Assembly (NCBI GenBank): GCA_002551355.1
Contig: NTHE01000019.1
Location: forward strand, 1-52,060
Direction: 5' to 3'
Length of the DNA: 52,060 nt
Source of the DNA: Streptomyces sp. man185
GTDB lineage: Bacteria; Actinomycetota; Actinomycetes; Streptomycetales; Streptomycetaceae
The translations under genes and the position numbers were made by a program. A model generated the notes under the pieces. The model saw only the letters and a program-made list of their open reading frames with translations, made no database searches and was not told where the DNA came from. This document shows, one piece after another, positions 1-8,363 of this stretch (position 1 is its first letter; each line of letters opens with the position of its first letter).

Positions 1-106
1 CGGCGGCGTAGGAACCCGCGAAACCGATCGCGGCGATGACCACCGCACCGGCGATGACGACCCCGATGAGTATGCGGTGCGTGCGTGTCAGCTGCATCGC
101 AGCCAC
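1..106 (-). CDS. DUF2637-like membrane protein, N-terminal fragment
   Basis: Only the first 35 codons lie in the window; the gene runs off the left edge. A GTG at 106 has a strong GGAGGGG ribosome-binding site seven bases upstream; an in-frame ATG at 97 is the alternative start. The visible peptide has a basic stretch (QLTRTHRIL) followed by one hydrophobic segment (IGVVIAGAVVIAAIGFAGSY). This matches my memory of the N-terminus of actinomycete DUF2637 membrane proteins, which are linked to conjugation and SpdA-type proteins. The family call rests on this short stretch alone. Confidence 0.5.
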   Translation of the reverse strand, partial: MAAMQLTRTHRILIGVVIAGAVVIAAIGFAGSYAA

Positions 107-236
107 CAGCGATCCCCTCCCCGACCTCTGCTACCCGAACCGACCTCTGTGCCCGGCTTGTTTGTCGGCCGGGCGTTCGACGCCCGGCGAGGGGACAGCC
201 TGGCACATGCGTGCGAGTTTCGTTGCGCGGGGAGGG

Positions 237-270
237 GGAGAGCCCGGCCCCCGAGGGGGCCGGGCTCTCC
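237..270 (-). terminator. Perfect 16-bp inverted repeat, terminator
   Basis: Arms 237-252 and 255-270 are exact reverse complements (GGAGAGCCCGGCCCCC) separated by GA. It sits 47 bases past the stop of the minus-strand lipoprotein gene and before the next minus-strand gene, so it probably ends the lipoprotein transcript. There is no T-run, which is common for Streptomyces terminators. Confidence 0.75.
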
Positions 271-317
271 AACGCGCTTGCTGGACCTGCGGATTGGCGA
301 TCCGTGAGGCCTTCAGG

Positions 318-1163
318 TCACGACTTGGGCGTGGCCTTCGACTTGGGGCTGTCCTCGCCCCCGGCGCCACCCTTCGCCCCGGCCGCGTCCTTCTTCGCGT
401 CCTTCGTGTCGTCGGCGTCGCCCTTCGCCGACGGAGCGCCCCCGGCGTCGGCGGTCTTCTCGACCGCGGCGATCGCTTCCTTCGCCGCCTTCTGGGCGCC
501 CTTGACGATGTCCGAGGACGACGGGGTCTTCGCGCCCGCGAAGCCCGCGCCGTTGTACGTCAGGGTGACGACGACGTTGCCCGTGCGCGCCACGACGGTG
601 GCGTACGCGAAGTCCTCGTCCGTCTTGCTGAGGCCGTACGTGACGAGCGTGGCGTCCTCACCGATACCGGCCGTGGGCTCGGCGGCGACCTTCTTGGCGC
701 CCTCCGCGGCCTTCGTCTTGGTGACCTGCTTCGCGTACTCGTCGGTGGCCCGCTCGGCGCCGCTGCCCAGCGACTGGTCCGAGTCGAACCGGGTGAAGCC
801 GACGTCCAGCCAGCGGTACTGCGAGCCCTTGACGCCCTGGTCGTCCAGGCCGTTCCAGGAGCAGCTGCTCCGGGCCGCCAGGTCGCTGGACCCGCCGGCC
901 GTGCCGCCCTTCTTCTTGGCCTCGGGCACCAGGTCCTCGATCGTCTTCTTCGCGATCGAGGCGCACGGGTCGGGCAGATCGGTGAACTTCGCGGCCTCGA
1001 CGGTGGGCTCCGAGGGCTTGGCGCTGGCGGTGCCGGACGACGAGGAGCCCGCGTTCTTCTTGCCGTCGGAGCCGGAGTCCGACGAGCAGCCGACGGCTAC
1101 GAGCATCACCGGAACGGCGGCGCAGGCGAGGATGCGGGACAGGCGCGGGGCAGATCGGTGCAT
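318..1163 (-). CDS. DUF3558-like secreted lipoprotein
   Basis: Predicted 281-residue lipoprotein of unknown function, anchored on the outer face of the membrane. The n-region MHRSAPRLSR is followed by a hydrophobic core and the lipobox AVGC, with the acylated Cys at residue 26. A Ser/Gly-rich linker follows, then a globular part starting with LPDPCASIAKKT and containing SSCSWNG; this spaced Cys pair is typical of actinobacterial DUF3558 proteins. The C-terminal 50 residues are a Lys/Asp/Ala-rich low-complexity tail. The ATG at 1163 has AAGGA nine bases upstream and directly begins the signal peptide; the longer reading frame upstream is GC-driven extension. It lies in tandem with a second lipoprotein of the same type, suggesting an old duplication. 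Confidence 0.8.
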   Translation of the reverse strand: MHRSAPRLSRILACAAVPVMLVAVGCSSDSGSDGKKNAGSSSSGTASAKPSEPTVEAAKFTDLPDPCASIAKKTIEDLVPEAKKKGGTAGGSSDLAARSSCSWNGLDDQGVKGSQYRWLDVGFTRFDSDQSLGSGAERATDEYAKQVTKTKAAEGAKKVAAEPTAGIGEDATLVTYGLSKTDEDFAYATVVARTGNVVVTLTYNGAGFAGAKTPSSSDIVKGAQKAAKEAIAAVEKTADAGGAPSAKGDADDTKDAKKDAAGAKGGAGGEDSPKSKATPKS

Positions 1164-1305
1164 GGTTCCTTCACTCGGATGGCACGGAGCTCTCGGTGCT
1201 GGAGGTCTCGGTTCGTGCGGTGTACGGGCGGGCTCGGTAGCGGGTCGGTACGTCTTCAGGACAGCCACGGTACGACGGACGGCGGGCGTCCCGCGCCGCC
1301 GCCGA

Positions 1306-1342
1306 GGGCCCCCGGAGACCGGGAATCCGGCTGGTGGGGCCC
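1306..1342 (-). terminator. Possible terminator hairpin
   Basis: GGGCCCC (1306-1312) and GGGGCCC (1336-1342) can pair around an inner partial stem. It lies just past the stop of the second lipoprotein gene on the minus strand. The pairing is imperfect and there is no T-run, so this is weak. Confidence 0.3.
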
Positions 1343-1354
1343 GTCGGAGGGGGT

Positions 1355-2230
1355 CTATTCGCTGAGCGTCTCGGCCAGCTTCCGGGCCAGTGCCTGGGCC
1401 TTCTCCTGAAGTTCCCTGCCGTCGGGCGTCTGGGTGATGAGGGCCGGCTGCTCGGCGTACCGGACGGTCACGACCACGTTCGATGTGCGGAATACCACGC
1501 TCACCGTGTGGCGCTGTGCGGTGGATCCTGCCCGAGTGGGCAGATCCTGCAGAAATGCGGCATCTCCGAGGCCGTCGAGGACGCGCGAGGGGAGGGCGTC
1601 CTCCGGACTGCCGGTGCTGCCGCCGCTGCTCCCGTCGGTGTCCCCGGAGGCAGAGGGGTCCGCCGAGGCCGTGGCGTCGTCGTCTCCCGCCGGGTCCCCG
1701 GACTTCCCCGCGCCCTTCTCCTTCTCGCCCTTCTGGCCCTTCTCCTCGGCGGTCGCGGTGCCCTTCTCCGCGTCCGCCCCGGGGGTCTCCGAGGACGACA
1801 GTCCGGCGGCCTTCTCCTTCTTCGCGTACACCGTGTCGGCGCGGTCGTCGTCGCTGACCGCGGGGTCGTACGAGACGACGCGCTCGAAGTCGATGGAGAG
1901 GCTCCGCGTGGCGTCCGGCGCGTCGGACTTCCAGCTGCAGCCGACCTTGCGGTCGGTGTCGTACGTGACGGCCGCCGCTCCCCGGAACACCTTCTCCTGC
2001 TGCTCCACGGGCAGTTCCGCGGCGCCGGGCAGCAGATCCTTCAGCGTGGGGCGCGGCACGGCACGGCAGGGGGCGGGCAGGGTCAGGTACTTGCCGGGGG
2101 GCGCGGGGGTGACCGTCGGGCTGCCCGCCTTGCTGTCGGCGCCGTTCGCGTTGCTGTCGGCGCCGGAGCTGCAGCCGACGACGAGCGCTGCGAGAAGCGC
2201 GACGCCGGGTACGTACGCCATGTGTCGCAC
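1355..2230 (-). CDS. DUF3558-like secreted lipoprotein (second copy)
   Basis: Predicted 291-residue lipoprotein related in layout to its downstream neighbour: signal peptide, lipobox VVGC, Ser/Asn-rich linker, then LTLPAPCRAVPRPT and a later VGCSWKSD that give the spaced Cys pair of DUF3558. An acidic, Glu/Lys/Gly/Ser-rich insert occupies roughly residues 145-215. I chose GTG 2230 because AAGGGAG lies nine bases upstream and it supplies the Arg/His n-region; ATG 2221 is the in-frame alternative. It is divergent from rtcB with a 163-base gap. Function unknown; the extracytoplasmic location is a firm prediction. Confidence 0.75.
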   Translation of the reverse strand: MRHMAYVPGVALLAALVVGCSSGADSNANGADSKAGSPTVTPAPPGKYLTLPAPCRAVPRPTLKDLLPGAAELPVEQQEKVFRGAAAVTYDTDRKVGCSWKSDAPDATRSLSIDFERVVSYDPAVSDDDRADTVYAKKEKAAGLSSSETPGADAEKGTATAEEKGQKGEKEKGAGKSGDPAGDDDATASADPSASGDTDGSSGGSTGSPEDALPSRVLDGLGDAAFLQDLPTRAGSTAQRHTVSVVFRTSNVVVTVRYAEQPALITQTPDGRELQEKAQALARKLAETLSE

Positions 2231-2393
2231 CGTCCCAGGCTCCCTTCGGTACGGAAAACGGGTTGCCGCTCGGAGGCGGCCGATGGACACAATGTGTATC
2301 GCACGCGCCGCTGTGAATGCCGGTCGGCAGACAGGTTTGCCGACCTTGGCACCGGTTTTGCGCTTTCAGTCTTTTCGGGGGAATCGAGGAGTT

Positions 2394-3587
2394 ATGTCGT
2401 ACGTAGAGGTGCCGGGAGCGAAGGTTCCCATCCGGATGTGGGCGGACCCCGCGTCGGTCGAGGACGTCGCGATGCAGCAGCTGCGCAACGTCTCCACGCT
2501 GCCGTGGATCAAGGGCCTGGCTGTCATGCCCGACGTCCATTTCGGCAAGGGGGCGACGGTCGGCTCGGTGATCGCGATGCAGGGCGCGGTGTGCCCGGCC
2601 GCGGTGGGGGTGGACATCGGCTGCGGGATGTCGGCGGTGAAGACGTCCCTCACCGCGAACGATCTTCCCGGAGACCTGTCACGGCTGCGCTCCAAGATCG
2701 AACAGGCCATTCCGGTCGGCCGGGGGATGCACGGCGACGCGGTGGACCCGGGGAGGCTGCACGGGTTCCCGACGGCGGGCTGGGACGACTTCTGGGGGCG
2801 GTTCGGGGGGATCGCCGACGCGGTCAAGTTCCGTGAGGAGCGCGCCACGAAGCAGATGGGAACGCTCGGATCGGGTAATCATTTTATCGAGTTTTGTCTT
2901 GATGGGACCGGTTCTGTCTGGTTGATGCTCCACTCCGGTTCGCGGAACATCGGCAAGGAGCTGGCCGACTTCCACATCGGCCAGGCGCAGAAGCTGCCGC
3001 ACAATCAGGGGCTGGTCGACCGCGACCTGGCGGTGTTCATCGCGGACACCCCGCAGATGGCCGCTTACCGCAACGACCTCTTCTGGGCGCAGGAGTACGC
3101 GAAGTTCAATCGGGCGATCATGATGGGACTCTTCCAGGACGTGGTCCGCAAGGAGTTCAAGAAGGCCCGGGTGACCTTCGAACCGGTCATCTCCTGCCAC
3201 CACAACTACGTCGCGGAGGAGCGGTACGAGGGGATGGACCTGCTGGTCACCCGCAAGGGCGCGATCCGGGCGGGTTACGGCGACTACGGGATCATCCCGG
3301 GGTCCATGGGCACCGGCTCGTACATCGTGAAGGGTCTCGGCAACGAGAAGTCGTTCAACTCGGCGTCCCACGGTGCGGGCCGCCGGATGAGCCGGAACGC
3401 GGCGAAGAAGCTCTTCTCGACCCAGGACCTGGAGGAGCAGACGCGGGGCGTGGAGTGCCGTAAGGACTCCGGTGTCGTCGACGAGATCCCGGCCGCTTAC
3501 AAGCCGATCGAGCAGGTCATCGATCAGCAGCGGGATCTGGTGGAGGTCGTCGCGAAGCTCAAGCAGGTCATCTGCGTCAAGGGCTGA
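2394..3587 (+). CDS. rtcB: RNA-splicing ligase RtcB
   Basis: RtcB joins 3'-phosphate or 2',3'-cyclic phosphate RNA ends to 5'-OH ends using GTP and Mn2+. The 397-residue protein has the metal-binding core VGVDIGCGM (Asp74, Cys77), GSGNHFIEF near residue 160, LHSGSRNIG with a metal His at 180, and SHGAGRRMSR, in which His326 is the expected guanylylation residue. All key residues are present. The start ATG 2394 is preceded by GAGGAG. No archease gene lies next to it, so any activation partner must be elsewhere. It stands alone between divergent lipoproteins and a convergent HAD gene, so its RNA substrate cannot be read from context. Confidence 0.95.
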   Translation: MSYVEVPGAKVPIRMWADPASVEDVAMQQLRNVSTLPWIKGLAVMPDVHFGKGATVGSVIAMQGAVCPAAVGVDIGCGMSAVKTSLTANDLPGDLSRLRSKIEQAIPVGRGMHGDAVDPGRLHGFPTAGWDDFWGRFGGIADAVKFREERATKQMGTLGSGNHFIEFCLDGTGSVWLMLHSGSRNIGKELADFHIGQAQKLPHNQGLVDRDLAVFIADTPQMAAYRNDLFWAQEYAKFNRAIMMGLFQDVVRKEFKKARVTFEPVISCHHNYVAEERYEGMDLLVTRKGAIRAGYGDYGIIPGSMGTGSYIVKGLGNEKSFNSASHGAGRRMSRNAAKKLFSTQDLEEQTRGVECRKDSGVVDEIPAAYKPIEQVIDQQRDLVEVVAKLKQVICVKG

Positions 3588-3624
3588 GGCCCCTACGCCC
3601 CGCCCGGAGTACGGGACGTATCCC

Positions 3625-4272
3625 TTACGCCGCGCCCGCCAGGTCCGCCTCCGTCAGTGAGGTCACCAGCACCGTGCGCGGGCCCGGTTCGATGCCGGGC
3701 ACCGACGGGACCGCGAGCAGGCGGCAGCCCGCGGCCAGGGCGGCGGCAGCACCCGTGGGGGTGTCCTCCACGGCCAGGCAGTCCTGCGGGGCCACGCCGA
3801 GGGCGGTCGCCGCGGCCAGGTACGGGTCGGGGTGCGGCTTTCCGCGCGCCGTCTCGCCCGAGGCGACCGACGTGTCGAAGCGGTGCCGGCCCAGGGTGTC
3901 GAGCACCAGGTCCGCCACATGCCGCTCGGACGCGGTGACCAGGGCCGTCGGTACGCCGAGTGCGCGCGCCCGGTCCAGGAGCCGGAGAGCGCCCGGCTGG
4001 ACGGTCACCCCGGCCGCCACCCGGGCGGTGAACTGCCGGTCGAGCAGGGCGGCCGTCTCCGCCTCCGACAGGGCGGAGAGGCCTTCGCGTACGAGGCGGC
4101 CGGCCGCGTCGGCCACGGCGGCGCCCGCGAAGGGGGCGAGGGTGTCCGCGTCGGCCGGGGAGCTCTGCGAGCGGAGGAAGCCGGCGACGGTGTCCAGCCA
4201 GGCGTGCTCGGTGTCGACGAGGGTGCCGTCCATGTCGCAGAGGAGGGCGGCGGGGCGGGGGATCGGGGGCAT
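3625..4272 (-). CDS. HAD superfamily phosphatase, beta-phosphoglucomutase-like
   Basis: A 215-residue soluble phosphohydrolase or phosphomutase of HAD subfamily I. Motif I is DMDGTLVDTE (nucleophile Asp13, acid/base Asp15), motif II is the Thr in VTASERH (113), motif III is Lys145 in GKPHPDP, and motif IV is VEDTPTG (Glu169, Asp170). A helical cap lies between residues 20 and 90. The substrate is not evident; it is not a classical phosphonatase, since motif I lacks the DWAGTT form. It lies 99 bases downstream of the GntR regulator on the same strand and is probably co-transcribed with it, which suggests a link to the divergent ABC importer. Confidence 0.85.
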   Translation of the reverse strand: MPPIPRPAALLCDMDGTLVDTEHAWLDTVAGFLRSQSSPADADTLAPFAGAAVADAAGRLVREGLSALSEAETAALLDRQFTARVAAGVTVQPGALRLLDRARALGVPTALVTASERHVADLVLDTLGRHRFDTSVASGETARGKPHPDPYLAAATALGVAPQDCLAVEDTPTGAAAALAAGCRLLAVPSVPGIEPGPRTVLVTSLTEADLAGAA

Positions 4273-4371
4273 GCGGGGCTCGCTGTTCCTGGGGGTGGGC
4301 TGCCCTGGAGGGCTGGCGGACGGACTGCCGGGGGCTTCTGCGGCTCGGGGCGCGTGCGGCCGGTCCGCGGG

Positions 4372-5112
4372 TCAGTCTGCGGCTGTGCGCACCAACGGGT
4401 TCGCCTGGACCGAGTTGCGTACGGTGAACACCACCGAGTCCGGCTTGTAGCGGTCGTCCGACGTCTCGACCGGGCGGCCGTCCGGGGTGGTCGTCGTGCG
4501 GCGCACCCGCAGCAGCGGAGCGCCGCGCCGCACGGCCAGTTCGCGGGCGTCCGTGGTGCCCGCGGCGACCGCGTCCAGGTGGTGTTCGCCGTGGCTCATG
4601 ACCACGCCCGCCTCGTCGTAGAGGCTCTGGGTGACCGACTCGCAGTCGTCCGGCAGGCGTTCGACGGCCGCCGTGACCCATCCGGCGTAGACCGTGCGTT
4701 CCAGGAGCGCCGGTTCGCCGTCCAGGGTGCGTACGCGCAGGACGTGCAGGACCGGGTCGCCGGGGTCGAGGTGGAGCTGGGCGGCCTCGGTCTCGGTGGC
4801 CTTGGCGTGGCGGGAGCCGAGGACGAGGCCGCCGGGGGTGCGTCCGCCCGCCCTGGCCCACTGGGCGAAGCTGCGCAGTTCGGTGAAGCTCTGGCTGGGG
4901 GTGGTGGACAGGACGGTGCGGCGGGCGCCCTGCCGGGAGCCGATCAGGCCCTCCGACTGGAGCGCGCCGAAGGCCTGTCGGAGGGTGCCCCGGGAAACGC
5001 CGTGGGCCAGCACCAGTTCGGACTCGGACGGCAGTTCGGAGCCCACGGGATAGGTGCCGTCGGCGATGGCGCGGCGCAGTTCCTCGGCGATCTGCTGGTG
5101 CCGTCGGGTCAC
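4372..5112 (-). CDS. GntR/HutC-family transcriptional regulator with UTRA domain
   Basis: A 246-residue ligand-responsive DNA-binding protein. Residues 5-65 form the GntR winged helix, with IAEELRRAIADG, LPSESEL and SRGTLRQAFGAL as hallmarks. Residues about 85-240 form a UTRA effector domain of the HutC type, ending in RYKPDSVVFTVRNSVQ. The start is GTG 5112 with AGGAG just upstream. It is divergent from the binding-protein gene at 5411 and most likely controls the importer. Regulators of aminoethylphosphonate transport (PhnR) belong to this family, but so do many sugar and histidine regulators. Confidence 0.88.
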   Translation of the reverse strand: MTRRHQQIAEELRRAIADGTYPVGSELPSESELVLAHGVSRGTLRQAFGALQSEGLIGSRQGARRTVLSTTPSQSFTELRSFAQWARAGGRTPGGLVLGSRHAKATETEAAQLHLDPGDPVLHVLRVRTLDGEPALLERTVYAGWVTAAVERLPDDCESVTQSLYDEAGVVMSHGEHHLDAVAAGTTDARELAVRRGAPLLRVRRTTTTPDGRPVETSDDRYKPDSVVFTVRNSVQANPLVRTAAD

Positions 5113-5315
5113 TTCTCTCCTAGAGGCTTCGAGGCGGCGCGGGGGCGGTGCGGGCAGTGGCGATCATGTCATCCGCGCGAGGTGTTGCGCATCTTCGCAA
5201 CTGCGCGCAGTGGGCGCCCCTCTCGAAGAGAGAACCCTGTGCCTTACCAGTTTGGGTGAAGGTAAACCTACGTCTTCATAACGCTTCTGACCTGCACTTT
5301 TTCCCAACCGAAGTC

Positions 5316-5345
5316 TTTACCTGCCGGTCACCTGACTGCTAGCTT
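5316..5345 (+). promoter_or_regulatory. Candidate sigma-70-type promoter of the ABC importer operon
   Basis: TTTACC (5316-5321) and TAGCTT (5340-5345) are separated by 18 bases, a plausible -35/-10 pair about 66 bases upstream of the binding-protein start. An AGGTAAA/TTTACCT inverted pair occurs in the same 298-base divergent region, the second copy overlapping the -35. Assignment is by eye. Confidence 0.35.
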
Positions 5346-5368
5346 CGGCTGGCTTACTGACGATGGCT

Positions 5369-5378
5369 TGTCCATACA
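5369..5378 (+). promoter_or_regulatory. Candidate HutC-type GntR operator
   Basis: TGTCCATACA fits the GntR/HutC consensus (GT-n-TA-n-AC core) with one mismatch. It lies between the candidate -10 box and the ATG-proximal region of the importer operon, with a HutC-type regulator encoded divergently. This placement would suit repression by the GntR protein. Confidence 0.4.
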
Positions 5379-5410
5379 GGTGGCTCGCCTAAGACCCAGG
5401 AGTACGCATC

Positions 5411-6559
5411 GTGAAGGCACACCGTCCCCGCCGCGTCCTGACCGCCGCGGCCCTCGCCGGCCTCACCGCCCTGGTGGCCACCGGCTGTGGCTCCGCACCG
5501 GACGACGCCGGTGCGCAGAACAGCAAGGCCGCGAAGGCGGAGTCGGCCGCGGACCTCGGCGGTATGGACAAGCTCGTCGCGGCGGCGGAGAAGGAGGGCA
5601 AGCTCAACGTCTACGCCCTCGCGCCGGACTGGGCCAACTACGGCGAGATGATCGCGGCCTTCGAGAAGAAGTACGCCATCGAGGTCAACAACGAGGACCC
5701 GGGCGGCAGCAGCCAGGGCGCGCTGAACGCCGCGGCCAAGCGCAAGGGCCAGAACCGTGCCGTCGACGCGCTGGATCTCGGTACCTCGTACATGCAGGAC
5801 GCCAAGAAGCAGGGCCTGCTCGCGGCGTACAAGGTCGAGGGCTGGGACAGCATCCCGGACGCGCAGAAGCAGCCGGACGCCTCCTTCATGAACAACTACG
5901 GCGGCTACATATCCATCGGCTGTGACGCCAAGGCCGTGAAGAACTGCCCGGAGACCTTCAAGGACCTCCTCAAGCCCGAGTACCGGAACAAGGTCGCGCT
6001 CAACGGCGACCCGACCGAGTCCAGCTCCGCGCTGGCCGCCGTCGTCGCCGCGTCGCTGGCCAACGGCGGTTCCCTGGACGACGCGCAGCCGGGTCTCGAC
6101 TTCTTCCAGGAGCTGAAGAAGAAGGGCAACTTCGTCCCCGCGAAGTCCACGCTCGCCACCATCCAGCAGGGCGAGACGCCGATCTCGATCGACTGGGACT
6201 ACCTCAACCTGGGCTACGGCAAGAAGCTCAGGCCCAAGGGCGTCGACTGGCAGGTCGCGGTGCCCTCCGACGGGCTGTACTCGCGCTACTACAACCAGGG
6301 CGTCAACAAGCACGCTCCGCACCCGGCCGCCGCCCGTCTGTGGCTGGAGTTCGTCTACAGCCCCGAGGGCCAGAACATCTGGCTCAAGGGCTTCTCGCGC
6401 CCGGCGCTCCTCGACGCGATGAAGGAGGCCGGCACCGCCGACAAGGCCGCCGTCGCCGAGATCCCCCAGGTCGACGGGGTGCCCGAGGAGCCGAGCGTGG
6501 AGCAGGAGGCGAAGGCCAAGGAGACCGTCGTCCAGGGCTGGGGCAAGGCGGTCAGCTGA
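5411..6559 (+). CDS. ABC importer solute-binding lipoprotein
   Basis: A 382-residue extracellular binding protein that delivers solute to the downstream permeases. The signal peptide is MKAHRPRRVL plus a hydrophobic core, with Cys26 in the lipobox ATGC. The mature part is a type II periplasmic-binding fold of the iron/polyamine/phosphonate class: LNVYALAPDWANYGEM at the start of the first lobe, a hinge near LALDLGTSY-like residues, and SIDWDYLNLGYGKKL later. The start codon is GTG 5411, preceded by CAGGAG. The gene is first in a tight operon; its stop is two bases before the first permease. Substrate is not readable from sequence; polyamine, Fe3+, thiamine or 2-aminoethylphosphonate are all within the family range. 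Confidence 0.85.
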   Translation: MKAHRPRRVLTAAALAGLTALVATGCGSAPDDAGAQNSKAAKAESAADLGGMDKLVAAAEKEGKLNVYALAPDWANYGEMIAAFEKKYAIEVNNEDPGGSSQGALNAAAKRKGQNRAVDALDLGTSYMQDAKKQGLLAAYKVEGWDSIPDAQKQPDASFMNNYGGYISIGCDAKAVKNCPETFKDLLKPEYRNKVALNGDPTESSSALAAVVAASLANGGSLDDAQPGLDFFQELKKKGNFVPAKSTLATIQQGETPISIDWDYLNLGYGKKLRPKGVDWQVAVPSDGLYSRYYNQGVNKHAPHPAAARLWLEFVYSPEGQNIWLKGFSRPALLDAMKEAGTADKAAVAEIPQVDGVPEEPSVEQEAKAKETVVQGWGKAVS

Positions 6560-6561
6560 CC

Positions 6562-7518
6562 ATGCCCGAACAGACCGCACTTCCCGCCCCCGCCGCGGGC
6601 TCCGTGCCCGTGGCGGGCGCGGCCGCCCCCGTGCCGCCCGCTCCGGACGTCCGGAGCGGCGGCCCCCGTCGCCGCGGCGCGCGGCGGCACCGGTGGCCCG
6701 TCGTCGTCCCCTTCTTCGCGTTTCTCGCGGTGTGCTTCGGGCTGCCCGCCGGGACCATGGTGTACGGGGCGTTCACCGTCGTCGACTCCGCGACCGGGGA
6801 CGGCCGGCTCTCCACGGAGAACGTCAGCGGGTCGCTGTCCGGGGCGTACGCCACCGGGCTGACCGGCAGCGTCCAACTCTCAGCTGTGACCGCGCTGCTG
6901 GCGACCGTCATCGGCACCCTGATCGCCCAGGCCGTCGTCAGCTCCCCGCGCCCCGGGCTGCGGGGCGTCGTCGTCTCGGCCGGCGGGGTGCTCGCCAACT
7001 TCTCCGGTGCGCCGCTCGCCTTCGCCTTCATCGCGACGCTCGGCACGACCGGCACCGTCACCCAGCTGTTCCACCTGGACCGGACGGGCTTCAGCCTCTA
7101 CAGCTTCACCGGCCTGGTGCTGGCCTACCTCTACTTCATGGTCCCGCTGATGGTGGTGACCGTGCTGCCCGCGCTCGACGGTCTGCGTTCCCAGTGGCAG
7201 GAGGCCGCCGCGTCCTGCGGGGCGACCCGGAGGCAGTACTGGCTCCACGTCGGCATCCCGGTGCTGACCCCGTCGCTGCTCGGCGGGGCGGTGCTGATGT
7301 TCGGCACCGCGTTCGCCTCGCACGCCACCGCCGCCGTGATGGTCGGCTCCTCGCAGCCGCTGATCACCATCCAGATCGCCAACGCCCTCAACGGCAACGT
7401 CCTGGTGGGGCAGGAGAACCTCGCCCTCGCCATGAGCCTCAACATGGTCGTGATCGCGCTGCTCGTGATGGCCGTACAGATTCCGCTGCAGCGCAGGAGT
7501 ACCCGATGGCTCGGATGA
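6562..7518 (+). CDS. ABC transporter permease (first)
   Basis: A 318-residue integral membrane subunit. A Pro/Ala-rich, Arg-rich cytoplasmic N-tail (about 45 residues) is followed by six predicted membrane helices. The EAA coupling loop reads EAAASCGATRRQYW, followed by IPVLTPS, the site that docks on the ATPase. The start ATG lies two bases after the binding-protein stop, and its end overlaps the second permease by 13 bases, indicating translational coupling. The two distinct permeases with one ATPase match the Pot/Phn/Fbp-type import layout. Confidence 0.85.
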   Translation: MPEQTALPAPAAGSVPVAGAAAPVPPAPDVRSGGPRRRGARRHRWPVVVPFFAFLAVCFGLPAGTMVYGAFTVVDSATGDGRLSTENVSGSLSGAYATGLTGSVQLSAVTALLATVIGTLIAQAVVSSPRPGLRGVVVSAGGVLANFSGAPLAFAFIATLGTTGTVTQLFHLDRTGFSLYSFTGLVLAYLYFMVPLMVVTVLPALDGLRSQWQEAAASCGATRRQYWLHVGIPVLTPSLLGGAVLMFGTAFASHATAAVMVGSSQPLITIQIANALNGNVLVGQENLALAMSLNMVVIALLVMAVQIPLQRRSTRWLG

Positions 7519-8363
7519 AGTTCACCTCGCGGGCCGTCGTCCTGCCGCTCGCCGCGCTGTATTTCCTGGTCCCCATCGGGGCCTCGATCTGGTTCAGCGT
7601 CAACGAGGTCGAGGGCATCAGCTTCGACGCGTACACGCAGGGGCTCGGCACCGAGGGGCTGACCAGCAGCCTGATGCTCTCGGTGCGCCTGGGGCTGGCC
7701 ACCATCGTCTGCGGACTGCTGCTGATGGTGCCGACCCTCGTCGCGGTCGCGCTCTATCTGCCGGGGCTGCGCCGGACCGTCGAGATCCTGTGCATGATGC
7801 CCCTGGTGGTCCCGCCGATCGCGCTGGTGGCGGGCGTCACGACGGTGCTGTCCTGGGAACAGGACCTGGCCGACACACCCTTCTACATGACCTTCCAGAT
7901 GCTGCGGGACGAGAACTTCCCGCTGGTCCTGGTCCTCGTCTACACGGTCATGTCCCTGCCGTTCCTGTACCGCTCGCTGGACGCCGGGCTGCGCGCCGTC
8001 GATCTGCGCACCCTCGTCGAGGCCGCCCGCAGCCTGGGCGCATCGCGGCTGCAGACCCTGTGGCAGGTGATCGTGCCGAACCTGCGGACCGCCGTGGTGG
8101 GAGGCGCCGTCCTCAGCCTGGCCATGGTGCTCGGCGAGTACACCGTCGCCTCCGTGCTCTCCTACCGCCCGTTCTCCGTCTGGATGGTGGAGATCAAGGA
8201 CTCCGAGGCCCAGCTCTCGGTGGCCGCCGCAATGCTGAGCCTGCTGATCACCTGGGGGCTGCTGCTCCTGCTCACCACCCTGGCCGGTGGCCGCAGCCGC
8301 CGTCGTACGCACCCGAACTCCGGCCGCGAGAACCGCGCGAACCGAAAGAAGACCGTGTCATGA
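7506..8363 (+). CDS. ABC transporter permease (second)
   Basis: A 285-residue membrane subunit with six predicted helices and an EAA loop EAARSLGASRLQTLW. It forms the heterodimeric pore with the upstream permease. A short Arg-rich C-tail (GGRSRRRTHPN) faces the cytoplasm. Its start lies inside the end of the first permease gene, and its TGA overlaps the ATPase ATG (ATGA), so all three are coupled. It resembles PotC/PhnV-type proteins in length and topology. Confidence 0.85.
   Translation: MARMKFTSRAVVLPLAALYFLVPIGASIWFSVNEVEGISFDAYTQGLGTEGLTSSLMLSVRLGLATIVCGLLLMVPTLVAVALYLPGLRRTVEILCMMPLVVPPIALVAGVTTVLSWEQDLADTPFYMTFQMLRDENFPLVLVLVYTVMSLPFLYRSLDAGLRAVDLRTLVEAARSLGASRLQTLWQVIVPNLRTAVVGGAVLSLAMVLGEYTVASVLSYRPFSVWMVEIKDSEAQLSVAAAMLSLLITWGLLLLLTTLAGGRSRRRTHPNSGRENRANRKKTVS

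Noticed and set aside
237..270. Possible CRISPR or mobile-element end from the perfect inverted repeat
   Set aside because: Single hairpin directly after a stop codon, with no repeat array, transposase or target duplication; a terminator explains it.
318..2540. A 740-codon minus-strand open frame spanning both lipoprotein genes
   Set aside because: Its upstream 450 codons are Arg/Pro/Gly-rich and run antisense or out of frame with two well-supported genes; only the C-terminal part from 1163 has a signal peptide and family motifs.
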